Assembly: GCA_046155605.1 (NCBI GenBank) | Contig: JBJXFQ010000083.1 | Span: 1-14,750 of the forward strand | DNA from: JAEUIZ01 sp046155605 | GTDB taxonomy: Bacteria > Planctomycetota > Phycisphaerae > Phycisphaerales > UBA1924 | Reading direction: 5' to 3' | Length of the DNA stretch: 14,750 nucleotides | In this document: positions 5,218-13,169 of the stretch, piece after piece | Numbering within the stretch: position 1 is the stretch's first letter | Layout: every line of letters begins with the position of its first letter | Position numbers and translations under genes: made by a program | Notes under the pieces: model-generated | The model's database searches: none | The model's input: the letters and a program-made list of their open reading frames with translations, nothing else | What the model was told of the DNA's origin: nothing

Positions 5218-8009
5218 GCGCCTGCATCGAGATCGATCGTGTCGAGGCGCTGGCCGCGGGCGAGAACGCCTCGATCGACGAGCGCTCCCACATCGACTCC
5301 TGCGCGTCGTGCCGGGCGCGGATCGATTCGGCCCGGCTGGACCTCGACCTGGGCGATCGGCTCGGTCTGGCGCTCGCCACGCCCGTCGCCCCTCCGCCGA
5401 GCGCGCCCAAGGCTCCGGATCGCATCGGGCCGTACTTCATCCTGCGTGTGATCGGCGAGGGCGGCTTCGGGGTCGTCTATCTCGCCGAGCGGCGCGACGC
5501 GATTACTCAACGCGTCGCGATCAAAGTCATCAAGCCGGGCATGGACTCCGCCTCGGTCATCGCGCGCTTCGAGCAAGAACGGCAGGCGCTCGCGGTCATC
5601 GACCACCCCAACGTCGCCCGCATCATCGACGCGGGCACGACGCCCGCCGAGCAAGGCGCCCGGCCCTACTTCGTTATGGAGTTCGTCCAGGGCGAGCCAA
5701 TCACCGACTACTGCGATCGGCAGCGGCTGACGATCCGCCAGCGGCTCGAACTGATGGTCCACGTCTGCGAGGCGATCCAGGCGGCCCACCACAAGGGCAT
5801 CATCCACCGCGACATCAAGCCGTCCAACATCCTGGTCTTGGAGCGCGACGAGCGGCCGCTGCCCAAGGTCATCGACTTCGGCGTCGCCAAGGCGGTGGCG
5901 CACACCCTCACCGACCGCACCATCCACACCGAGATCGGGCAGATGGTCGGGACGCCCGAGTACATGTCGCCCGAGCAGGCGGAGATGGGCGCGACGGACG
6001 TGGACACGCGCACGGACGTGTACTCGCTGGGCGTGGTGCTGTACCAGTTGGTGTCGGGGTGCCTCCCGTTCGATCCGCGTGAGTTGCGCCTCGCGGGCTT
6101 TGAGGAGGTCCGGCGCATCCTCCGCGAGGTCGATCCGCCCAGGCCAAGCACCCGCACGCTCGAAGCGTGCAACAGCGAGGAACTGGCCCGCCGCCGGGGC
6201 ACGGAGATGCACTCGCTCCGGCGGGAACTCCGCTCCGAACTCGACTGGATCCCGCTCAAGGCGATGCGCAAGTCCCGTGCCGAGCGGTACGCCTCGCCGC
6301 TGGACCTGGCCCGCGATCTGCGGAACTACCTTGAGGGCCGCCCGCTCCAGGCCGGACCCGTCTCGGTCGGTTACGTCCTTCGCAAGGTGGCGCGTCGGCA
6401 TCGGTTGGCGGTGGGGGCGGCGGGGGCAATCGCCCTGACGCTGCTGGCGGCGGCGACGGTCTCGACGATCTTCGCGGTGCGGGAGTCACGGGCCCGCGGA
6501 CGGGAGTCCGCCGCGCGCGAACGGGAGCGAGCCGAGGCCGTGCGCGCCACGACGGTCGTGCGCCTCCTGACCGAGATGCTCGAGGGCGTGCAGGTCGACG
6601 TCTCGCTCGGCCGCGACACGGCCCTGCTCCGCGGGTTGCTCGACGCCACCGCGCAGCGGGTGGAGCGCGGGGAGTTCGTCGGTCAGCCCCAGGTCAATCT
6701 CGAAATGAGGGACATCCTCGCGCGGGTCTACGACGCGATCGGGGATGGGGTGAGCGCGGAGCGTCTGGCGTCGGCCGCGGTGGACATCGCCCAGCGCGAG
6801 GCCGCCCGCGCGGACGGGGGCGAACCGAACCTGGCCCGGGCTCTGGACACGCTGGGGGCGGTCCTGCTCGGGCTCGGGAGCCCCCGTGACGCGGAGCCGC
6901 ACGCGCGACGGGCGCTGTCGATCCTCGAACCGCTGAGCCCCGCGGGCAGCCCCGAACTGGTGCGGTGCCTGGGCGTGCTCGGTACGGCGACGCGGGATGC
7001 GGGCGACGCGGAGGGCTCGCTGCACCTGCACCAGAGGGCACTGGACATGTCCCGCGGGCTCTATGGCGCGGACCACGAGCGAGTGATGGACCAACTCGCC
7101 AATCTGGGCTCGGTGCAGATCGCGCTGGGCCGCTACGCCGACGCTGACGCGACGTACGTCGAGCAACTCGCGATGTCCCACCGGCTGCACGGCGACGACC
7201 ATCCCGCGGTGGCCCGCGCGATGGCGAGCCTGGCCCTGACGAAAAAACTGCTGCGCAAGATGGACGAGGCCGAGCGGCTGCACATCGATTCGATGGCGAT
7301 GCTCAAGCGGTTCTATCGGGGCGACCACCCCGCGATCGCGAGGGCGCTGCACAACTACGGGCTGTTCCTGGTCGCGGTGCGTCGCCCGCGCGAGGCCGAG
7401 AATCGCTTCCGCGAGGCGCTGGAGATGCGCGGGCGAATCTTCCCGGAGGACCATCCGTCGATCGCCATGTCACAGGGCGACCTGGGCTCGTTGCTCGGAC
7501 AGATGGGCCGCCACGACGAGGCCGCGACGCTCTGCGAGGATTCGCTCGCGATGCTCAAGCGGCTGCACGGCGACGAAGACCACCAGGACATCGTCCGCGG
7601 GCTGATCTCGGTCGGCGACATCACGTCCAAACTCGGGCGCGGCGCGGAGGCAGAGCCTCTGCTGGCGGACGCGCTCGCGATGTCGCGCCGGCTCAACAAG
7701 GGCGACCATCCCGTGACGGCCGCGGCGCTCCAGATGCTGGCGGACGTGAGGCTGACGCTGGGACGAGCGCCCGAGGCCGAGGGGCTCTTCGACGAGGCGG
7801 TGGCGATGCGCCGGCGATTGCAGGCCGGCCCGGTCACGCCGGACCTGGCGTGGTGCCTGTACAAAGCGTCCAAGTGCAAGGCGGCGCTGGGCAAGCCCGA
7901 GGCGCTTGACCTGCTCCGTGAGGCCGATGAACTCGCGGCCAAGACCATGGTGCCAGACAGCCCGCGGCGGCGCGAGATCAAACAGGCCGTCGAAGCGGCC
8001 GCAAAGTGA
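5214..8009 (+). CDS. Membrane Ser/Thr protein kinase with N-terminal zinc-finger-like motif and C-terminal TPR repeats
   Basis: A 931-residue protein starting at a GTG that overlaps the sigma factor stop (GTGA). Residues 26-33 (HIDSCASC) form H-x3-C-x2-C, the zinc-binding signature of anti-sigma (ZAS) domains. The Hanks-type kinase domain (about 74-350) has the glycine loop GEGGFGVV (81-88), Lys104 in VAIK, HRD at 198-200 with HRDIKPSN, DFG at 221-223 and GTPEYMSPEQ from 246, so it should be active. One membrane helix (about 398-421) follows, flanked by Arg-rich sequence. After an Arg/Glu-rich linker, TPRs of the kinesin-light-chain type fill about 539-870. Six DH(P)-containing units recur every 42 residues. 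The topology suggests a cytoplasmic kinase and an external TPR sensor or scaffold. With its ECF partner it forms a planctomycete-type signalling pair, with phosphorylation or zinc-finger binding controlling the sigma factor by inference. No further gene follows on this strand before 8040. Confidence 0.93.
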   Translation: MSACIEIDRVEALAAGENASIDERSHIDSCASCRARIDSARLDLDLGDRLGLALATPVAPPPSAPKAPDRIGPYFILRVIGEGGFGVVYLAERRDAITQRVAIKVIKPGMDSASVIARFEQERQALAVIDHPNVARIIDAGTTPAEQGARPYFVMEFVQGEPITDYCDRQRLTIRQRLELMVHVCEAIQAAHHKGIIHRDIKPSNILVLERDERPLPKVIDFGVAKAVAHTLTDRTIHTEIGQMVGTPEYMSPEQAEMGATDVDTRTDVYSLGVVLYQLVSGCLPFDPRELRLAGFEEVRRILREVDPPRPSTRTLEACNSEELARRRGTEMHSLRRELRSELDWIPLKAMRKSRAERYASPLDLARDLRNYLEGRPLQAGPVSVGYVLRKVARRHRLAVGAAGAIALTLLAAATVSTIFAVRESRARGRESAARERERAEAVRATTVVRLLTEMLEGVQVDVSLGRDTALLRGLLDATAQRVERGEFVGQPQVNLEMRDILARVYDAIGDGVSAERLASAAVDIAQREAARADGGEPNLARALDTLGAVLLGLGSPRDAEPHARRALSILEPLSPAGSPELVRCLGVLGTATRDAGDAEGSLHLHQRALDMSRGLYGADHERVMDQLANLGSVQIALGRYADADATYVEQLAMSHRLHGDDHPAVARAMASLALTKKLLRKMDEAERLHIDSMAMLKRFYRGDHPAIARALHNYGLFLVAVRRPREAENRFREALEMRGRIFPEDHPSIAMSQGDLGSLLGQMGRHDEAATLCEDSLAMLKRLHGDEDHQDIVRGLISVGDITSKLGRGAEAEPLLADALAMSRRLNKGDHPVTAAALQMLADVRLTLGRAPEAEGLFDEAVAMRRRLQAGPVTPDLAWCLYKASKCKAALGKPEALDLLREADELAAKTMVPDSPRRREIKQAVEAAAK
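7032..7830 (+). repeat. 126-base tandem TPR-coding units within the kinase gene
   Basis: The His codon of the D-H-(P/E/Q) signature falls at 7074, 7200, 7326, 7452, 7581 and 7707. The spacing is 126 bases (42 codons) each time except once, where it is 129 because a Glu is added (GDEDHQ). The outer limits given are approximate. The units are diverged at the DNA level, so this is an old protein repeat rather than a recent tandem duplication. Confidence 0.8.
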
Positions 8010-8039
8010 GCCCTTGCGGTCGCACATGTGATGGCGTGG
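8010..8039. other. Convergent gap between kinase and AbgT genes
   Basis: Only 30 bases separate the two stop codons. They hold the 8-base palindrome CACATGTG (8022-8029) but no GC stem with a T-run, so I cannot assign an intrinsic terminator for either gene. Confidence 0.3.
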
Positions 8040-9779
8040 TCAGTGTGCAGGCGTGTAGTTCAGCGGGCCGCCCGGACCGAGATCGAACCCCATGAAGTAC
8101 CACAGCAGCAGGAAACCGGTCCACGCGATGAAATAGACCACCGAGTACGGCAGCATGAGCGCGATCTGCGTTCCCAGCCCCGCGCCGGGTTTGTACTTCT
8201 GGAGCAGCGCGAGGACGATGAGGGCGTAACTGTTGAGCGGCGTGATGACGTTGACCACGCTGTCGCCGATGCGGTAACTGGCCATCATCAGTTCGGGGCT
8301 GATGCCCACGAACATGAACATCGGGACAAAGATCGGGGCCATCACCGCGAACTTGCTCATCAGCCCGCTCATCGCGAAGTCGCCGAGCACGACGAGGAAG
8401 ACAAAGGCGGCGATGAGGATGGGGATCGGGAGGTCGGCGGTGACGAGGAGTTGGCCGCCGGCGTAGGCGAGCATTCGGTCCAGTTGCGTGTACTTGAAGT
8501 ACTCGACGAACTGACCGAGGAAGAAGGCGATGACCAGGACGGGGACGACGCTCCTGACGCCGGCGTAAAGGCCCTCGATGAAGTCTTTCTGCGAGCGGAG
8601 GGTGCCGACGACTCGGCCGTAGGCCATTCCGGGGAGGAGGAAGACGAAGAACATCATGGGGACGATGACGTGGGACCAGCGCGGGCCGGCGCGCTCGATG
8701 GCCCGCAGGGTTCCCTGCCCCGAGGCCGCCGACGCGGGACCCTCATAGAGCATCAAGCCGCCGGCGAGTGTGGGCTGTCCCGTGCCATATAAGGGCCAGC
8801 CGGGGATTCGCATCATGGCGACGAACAGGCCGGTGACGGCGAGCATGACGAGGCCGGCGACCACGAGGCCTTTTTTCTCGGCGGGCTTGAGGGCGAGGCT
8901 GGCGGGCTCGTGATTGGGCGTGTTGTCGCCGTGGGCTTGGCGGAGGAGCCGGGGCTCGACGATGCGATCGGTGACAAACCAGCCGGCGAGCATGAGGACG
9001 ATGACCGACGCGGCCTTGAACGTCCAGTTGGCGGTGGGGACGACGTCCCGGGCGGCGTCGAGGATGTGGGCCGCCTGCGTCGCCTGCCCGGCCATGAAGG
9101 TGTCGCTGGCATTGAGGCTGAAGCCGGCACAGAAGCCGCCGGCGACCCCGCTGAACGCGGCGGCCAACCCCGCCACGGGCGATCGGCCCATCGCCGCGTA
9201 CAGCGCCGCGGCGAGCGGAGGCAGGATGATGTACCCCGCGTCCGAGGCGATCGATGAGTTGGCACCCACCATGATGATGATCGGCGTCAGCAGCCGACGC
9301 GGCGAGATGAGCGCGAGAAATCGCATGGCGGCGCCAAAAAGCCCGAACTTCTCGGCCGCGCCGATCCCGAGGATGCTGACGAAGATGAGCCCGAGGGCCG
9401 GGAGGTGCGTGAAGTTGCGGATCATGGAGGAGAGCATCCAGTAGATGCCGTCGGAGGTCAGGAGGGTGCGCGGGGCGATGGGGTCGCCCGAGTCTTTGAG
9501 GACGATCTCGGGTCGGCCCGAGGCATCGCGCTGCGGGACCATCTCGGGCTGGCCCTTTGCGTCGAGGATGGGCTTCCCGGCGGGATCGAGACGCTCGACC
9601 AACCTCACAGCCGGGCGCACGGGCTGGACGCGCCAGCCCGCGGCGTCCCCGATGGCCGCGACGACCACGACGGTGGCGGCAAAGATGGCGAAGAGGACGG
9701 CCGGCTCGGGGATGCGGTTGCCGACCCACTCGACGCTGTCGAGGAGCCTGGCGCTGAAAGCACGGGAACCACCTGCCAT
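8040..9779 (-). CDS. AbgT-family membrane transporter
   Basis: A 579-residue polytopic inner-membrane protein of the AbgT family. AbgT itself imports p-aminobenzoyl-glutamate, while the relatives MtrF and YdaH have been reported to export sulfonamides. Family hallmarks are GNRIPEP near the start, the re-entrant-loop region GANSSIASDAGYIILPPLAAALYAAMGR-like (about 165-195), GVAGGFCAGF after it, and near the C-terminus the second inverted half with YRIGDSVVNVITPLNSY. About a dozen hydrophobic segments are visible. Between the first two membrane helices is a loop of about 70 residues, rich in Asp/Pro/Gly and repeating GKP/GQP/GRP-like turns, which AbgT proteins also carry in varying length. A perfect GGAGG lies seven bases before the ATG. 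The gene follows gpsA by 46 bases on the same strand, so the two may share a transcript. The substrate cannot be read from sequence. Confidence 0.9.
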   Translation of the reverse strand: MAGGSRAFSARLLDSVEWVGNRIPEPAVLFAIFAATVVVVAAIGDAAGWRVQPVRPAVRLVERLDPAGKPILDAKGQPEMVPQRDASGRPEIVLKDSGDPIAPRTLLTSDGIYWMLSSMIRNFTHLPALGLIFVSILGIGAAEKFGLFGAAMRFLALISPRRLLTPIIIMVGANSSIASDAGYIILPPLAAALYAAMGRSPVAGLAAAFSGVAGGFCAGFSLNASDTFMAGQATQAAHILDAARDVVPTANWTFKAASVIVLMLAGWFVTDRIVEPRLLRQAHGDNTPNHEPASLALKPAEKKGLVVAGLVMLAVTGLFVAMMRIPGWPLYGTGQPTLAGGLMLYEGPASAASGQGTLRAIERAGPRWSHVIVPMMFFVFLLPGMAYGRVVGTLRSQKDFIEGLYAGVRSVVPVLVIAFFLGQFVEYFKYTQLDRMLAYAGGQLLVTADLPIPILIAAFVFLVVLGDFAMSGLMSKFAVMAPIFVPMFMFVGISPELMMASYRIGDSVVNVITPLNSYALIVLALLQKYKPGAGLGTQIALMLPYSVVYFIAWTGFLLLWYFMGFDLGPGGPLNYTPAH

Positions 9780-9825
9780 CGCAAACCTCCTGAGTGCCGC
9801 GTGTCTCTCGCCGCGGCAACGTTGG

Positions 9826-10965
9826 CTATCCCTGTTCGCCCTTGAGTCTTCGGGCCATCAAGCGCCCGATGGCGACGATCGGGTCCACGTCCTCGAAGAG
9901 GACGGCGTGGACAGCGGCAGTGATGGGCATATCGACCTTGAATCGCTGCGAGAGGCCCATGACCGAGCGCGTCGTGGCCACGCCCTCGACCACCGACGTC
10001 GACCGCTTGAGGTAGTCGGCGAGTTTGACGCCGCGGCCCAGCGCCTCGCCGCATGAGCGGTTGCGCCCCTCGGGGCTGAAGCAGGACGTGGCGAGGTCAC
10101 CGACGCCGGCGATGCCATAAAACGTGTCCCTTGCCGCGCCCATCGCCTCGCCCAAGCGGGCGATCTCGACGAGGCCGCGCGCCAGCAGGGCGGACTTGGC
10201 GTTGACGCCCACGCGGAGGCCGTCGAGGATGCCGGCGGCGATCGCGATCACGTTCTTGGTCGCTCCCGCGATCTCGACGCCCAGCACGTCGGCGTTCGTG
10301 TAGATGCGGAGCCAACTCGTCGAGAAAAGTCGCTGGAGCGAGGCGGCGAACGCGGCGTCCTCACTGGCGGCGACCATCGTCGCGGGGAGACAACGGACGA
10401 GTTCCGCGGCGATGGTCGGGCCGGAGAGCACGGCGAGGCGGCGCGGCGGGCCGTCGGGATCATCGCCCATGCATTCGGCGATGACCTGGGTCGGCCGCAG
10501 AAGGGTCTGGTTCTCGATCCCCTTGGCGACCGAGACCACCGCGGCGCTCCGCGGAGCGATCGGCCCGAGGTGCTTCCAGACGGCGCGAGAGTATTGCACC
10601 GGGATCGCCGAGATGATGAGGGACGCCTGCGCGACCGCATCCTGCTCTGATCGCGCGACACGGACCGATTCGGGCAAGCGGAATCCGGGGAGTCGCAGGC
10701 TCGTGCGCGCCTGGCTCAGATGGTCGGCCTCTTCTTGGTTGTGGCCCCAGAGGACCACATCGAAACTGCCGGGATCGAGTGGTATCGAGTCGCGGCCGCG
10801 AGAGTCGTGTGCGGGGGAGCCGTTGGGGCCGCGGTCGAGTGTGGCGAGGATGGTGGAGCAGACGAGTCCCATCTGACCGATGCCCAGGACGGCGATGGTC
10901 GGCCGATGCGGAGTCCGCTTGCGCGATCGAGCGGAGACGGGTTTGGGTGGGGGCTTGTGGGCCAT
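9826..10965 (-). CDS. gpsA: Glycerol-3-phosphate dehydrogenase [NAD(P)+]
   Basis: With the ATG at 10965 the protein has 380 residues. It reduces dihydroxyacetone phosphate to sn-glycerol-3-phosphate, the backbone for phospholipids, in the cytoplasm. The Rossmann loop is VLGIGQMG (26-33). Further hallmarks are SVAKGIE, SGPTIAAEL, the catalytic lysine Lys237 in GATKNVIAIAAGILDGL, and Asp290 in GVGDLATSCFSPEGRN, matching the GLGDLxxTCxSxxSRN block of GpsA. The N-terminus has a basic, Pro-rich extension of about 22 residues. About 20 extra residues (46-66) lie between the first helix and the second strand. The usual W/Y-G-T-A-L after the glycine loop reads M-G-L-V-C, so the nucleotide-binding end is diverged. 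A TTG at 10995 in frame would add ten residues, but the ATG is preferred; neither has a good Shine-Dalgarno. Confidence 0.93.
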   Translation of the reverse strand: MAHKPPPKPVSARSRKRTPHRPTIAVLGIGQMGLVCSTILATLDRGPNGSPAHDSRGRDSIPLDPGSFDVVLWGHNQEEADHLSQARTSLRLPGFRLPESVRVARSEQDAVAQASLIISAIPVQYSRAVWKHLGPIAPRSAAVVSVAKGIENQTLLRPTQVIAECMGDDPDGPPRRLAVLSGPTIAAELVRCLPATMVAASEDAAFAASLQRLFSTSWLRIYTNADVLGVEIAGATKNVIAIAAGILDGLRVGVNAKSALLARGLVEIARLGEAMGAARDTFYGIAGVGDLATSCFSPEGRNRSCGEALGRGVKLADYLKRSTSVVEGVATTRSVMGLSQRFKVDMPITAAVHAVLFEDVDPIVAIGRLMARRLKGEQG

Positions 10966-11117
10966 ATGAACCGTGGCGAGGGAGGAAGCGTACAACCGCC
11001 GGCGCGACGGTGCGGGCGGCTACGATACCGCCGCGCCGAGGGCGGCGCTGGTTGGGAACTGTTCTGATCCCACCCTTCTCCCCGAACCTTCTCTTGGGCC
11101 AATGCCCCGGAGCACTG
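10966..11117. promoter_or_regulatory. Divergent promoter region between gpsA and the metal ATPase
   Basis: These 152 bases must hold both promoters. GGCTACGATACC at 11018-11029 contains TACGAT (plus strand, 11021-11026), and on the opposite strand TATCGT. Each matches four of six bases of a -10 box, but neither has a clear -35. TGGGA at 11053-11057 and TCCCA at 11068-11072 form a 5-base inverted repeat with a 10-base centre. It could be an operator for a metal-responsive repressor of the ATPase, or chance. GGAG at 11109-11112 is the ATPase ribosome site, five bases before its ATG. Confidence 0.3.
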
Positions 11118-13163
11118 ATGGCGATGCACACCCATTCCGGCGGCCACACGCACGAGCACAAGCGCGATGCCGAAAGCGGCATGGTGACCTGTTGCGGGCA
11201 CAACGACGAACTCATCGAGCGGTATCTAGTGGTCTACCTCATCGGTGGGCTGCTGGTGCTCATCACCTCGATCACACACTGGTTCGACCTCGCGGACAAG
11301 TCTGTCGCCGCGATCCCGGCGGTCATCGGGGCGATCATGCTCTCGATCCCGCTCTTTGCCGCGGCATGGAACGAGATCAAGACGCTCCGGCCTTCGAGTT
11401 CGACGCTCGCCGCCATGGCGATCCTCGCGGCACTCGGCTCGGAGGAATACGAGACCGCCGGATGGCTCGCGTTCATCCTCCTGGTCGCGGATCAGTTCGT
11501 CCGCCGGACGGCCTCGGGCGCGCAACGAGCCATTGAGGAACTGGTCGGATTGACGCCGGACACGGCACGAATCGTCGAGGCGGGGGCCGAGCGTGAGGTC
11601 TCGCTCGGGGATGTGCAGGTCGGTCAGATCGTCCGTGTGCGCCCCGGCGAGAATCTACCGGTGGACGGACGGGTGCTGACGGGGCGTTCGACGATCAATC
11701 AGGCCTCGCTCACGGGCGAGGCCGCGCCGGTCGAGGTCGAGCAGGGCGACCCGGTGTATGCGGGCACGACAAACCTGACGGGCGGGATCGATGTCACGGT
11801 GACGCAGGTCGGCGCGGAGACGACCATCGGCAAGGTGACGACGCTGATCCGCGAGGCCGAGAGCACCAAGACGCCGCGCCAACTGCTGATCCAGCAGGTC
11901 TCCGGGTTCTTCGTGCCGATCGCGCTGGCGGTGGCGGGCGTGGTGTGGTTCTATATGAGCCAGAGCCCCGACGCACGAATCCGCGACGACGCGGCACGCA
12001 CGGCGATCACCGTCCTCATCGTGACGTGCCCCGCGGCGCTGCTGCTGGCGAGCCCCAGCGCCATGGTCGCGGCCTTTGCGGCAGCCGCACGCCTTGGCAT
12101 CCTCATCAAACAGAGCAGTTATCTCGAGGCGTCCGCGAACATCGATGCCGTCGTCATGGACAAAACCGGCACGATCACCACCGGCAACTTCGAGGTCTCT
12201 CGCCTCGCGCCGGCGGGCGGCATCGATGCGGCCGAGTTGCTCAAGGCCGCGGCCAACGGCGAGCAGCACTCGAACCACCCGCTGGCGCAGTCCATCCTGA
12301 CCACCGCCAAGTCGGCTCGCATCGATCCCGACGGCACCAGCGACTATCAGGAGATCCACGGTCGCGGCGTCCGCGCTCGCACGAGCATGGGTGAGGTCTG
12401 CGTCGGCCGCGCGAGTTGGATCCTCGAACTTGCGCCGATGGCAAAGGCGGAAGTCGCCGCCGTCGAGGCGAAAATCGAAGGCATGACCGGCGTTCACGTC
12501 GCGCGTGACGGACGCTACCTCGGGGCCGTCGGGCTTGAGGACAAGATTCGCCCCAACACGCGCAGCGTGATCCAGCGGCTCCGCGACTTGGGCGTGCGTC
12601 ACGTCGCCATCTTTACCGGCGATCGCCTGAGCGTCGCCAAGCGAGTCGGCACCGCCGTCGGCGTTGACACGATCGAGGCCGAGTGCCTCCCCGAGGAGAA
12701 GCACGAGTTGATCCGCGGCCTCGTCGGCTCAGGCTATCGCGTGATGATGGTCGGCGACGGGATCAACGACGGGCCGTCGCTCGCACAGGCCGATGTCGGC
12801 GTCGCCATGGGCCTCGGCGGGAGCGATATCGCGGCGAACTCCGCGGGCGTCGCCCTGATGAACGACGACCTCTCGCGCGTGCCGTTCCTCATCGAACTGG
12901 CGCGGCGGACGCGGACCATCGTCGCGCAGAACATCGCCGCGGCGATCCTCATCGTGCTGATCGGGCTCGTGCTTGCCGCCACGGGCAAGTTGGCCGTGCC
13001 GGTCGCGGCGCTCTATCACTTCGTCGGCGAGGTCTTCGTCCTGGGCAACAGTTTCCGGCTCTTCCGCTTCGGCGAGGGCTTCGTTGAGGCCGAGCAATCG
13101 ACGACGCCGGCGATGAAGCGCCGTGCGGCGAGCATCCGCGGATTGGCGACGCAGACGGCGTAA
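11118..13163 (+). CDS. P1B-type heavy-metal-transporting ATPase with CPA motif and His-rich N-terminus
   Basis: A 681-residue P-type ATPase that should pump a metal ion out across the inner membrane. Four hydrophobic segments precede the actuator domain (TGE at 199-201), two flank the phosphorylation domain and two end the protein, the eight-helix P1B plan. Asp348 in DKTGTIT is the phosphorylated residue, His387-Pro388 (SNHPLA) is the P1B-specific nucleotide-domain motif, and GDGINDGPSL begins at 546. The sixth-helix metal motif is Cys304-Pro305-Ala306, where CPC, CPH or SPC is usual. The eighth helix carries HFVGE (His634, Glu638) rather than the Met/Ser or Asp pattern of Cu or Zn pumps. There is no GMxCxxC heavy-metal domain; instead residues 1-28 hold six His plus Cys25-Cys26. 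The ATG at 11118 has GGAG five bases upstream. The ion is unknown, with Zn, Co or a related divalent ion possible. Confidence 0.9.
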   Translation: MAMHTHSGGHTHEHKRDAESGMVTCCGHNDELIERYLVVYLIGGLLVLITSITHWFDLADKSVAAIPAVIGAIMLSIPLFAAAWNEIKTLRPSSSTLAAMAILAALGSEEYETAGWLAFILLVADQFVRRTASGAQRAIEELVGLTPDTARIVEAGAEREVSLGDVQVGQIVRVRPGENLPVDGRVLTGRSTINQASLTGEAAPVEVEQGDPVYAGTTNLTGGIDVTVTQVGAETTIGKVTTLIREAESTKTPRQLLIQQVSGFFVPIALAVAGVVWFYMSQSPDARIRDDAARTAITVLIVTCPAALLLASPSAMVAAFAAAARLGILIKQSSYLEASANIDAVVMDKTGTITTGNFEVSRLAPAGGIDAAELLKAAANGEQHSNHPLAQSILTTAKSARIDPDGTSDYQEIHGRGVRARTSMGEVCVGRASWILELAPMAKAEVAAVEAKIEGMTGVHVARDGRYLGAVGLEDKIRPNTRSVIQRLRDLGVRHVAIFTGDRLSVAKRVGTAVGVDTIEAECLPEEKHELIRGLVGSGYRVMMVGDGINDGPSLAQADVGVAMGLGGSDIAANSAGVALMNDDLSRVPFLIELARRTRTIVAQNIAAAILIVLIGLVLAATGKLAVPVAALYHFVGEVFVLGNSFRLFRFGEGFVEAEQSTTPAMKRRAASIRGLATQTA

Positions 13164-13169
13164 GTAGGG

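Noticed and set aside
2678..6082. A 1134-codon open frame on the plus strand spanning four genes
   Set aside because: It is antisense to the transglutaminase-like and rsmD genes, then out of frame with the sigma factor and kinase. It has no recognisable domain, and lack of stops is expected at this GC content.
5199..6401. A 400-codon minus-strand frame opposite the kinase domain
   Set aside because: It is the antisense shadow of a kinase with intact HRD, DFG and glycine-loop motifs.
10966..10995. TTG start at 10995 for gpsA
   Set aside because: It adds ten residues with no Shine-Dalgarno and no family support, while an ATG is available at 10965.
11655..12704. A 349-codon minus-strand frame opposite the metal ATPase
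   Set aside because: It is antisense to clear P-type ATPase motifs and has no family resemblance of its own.
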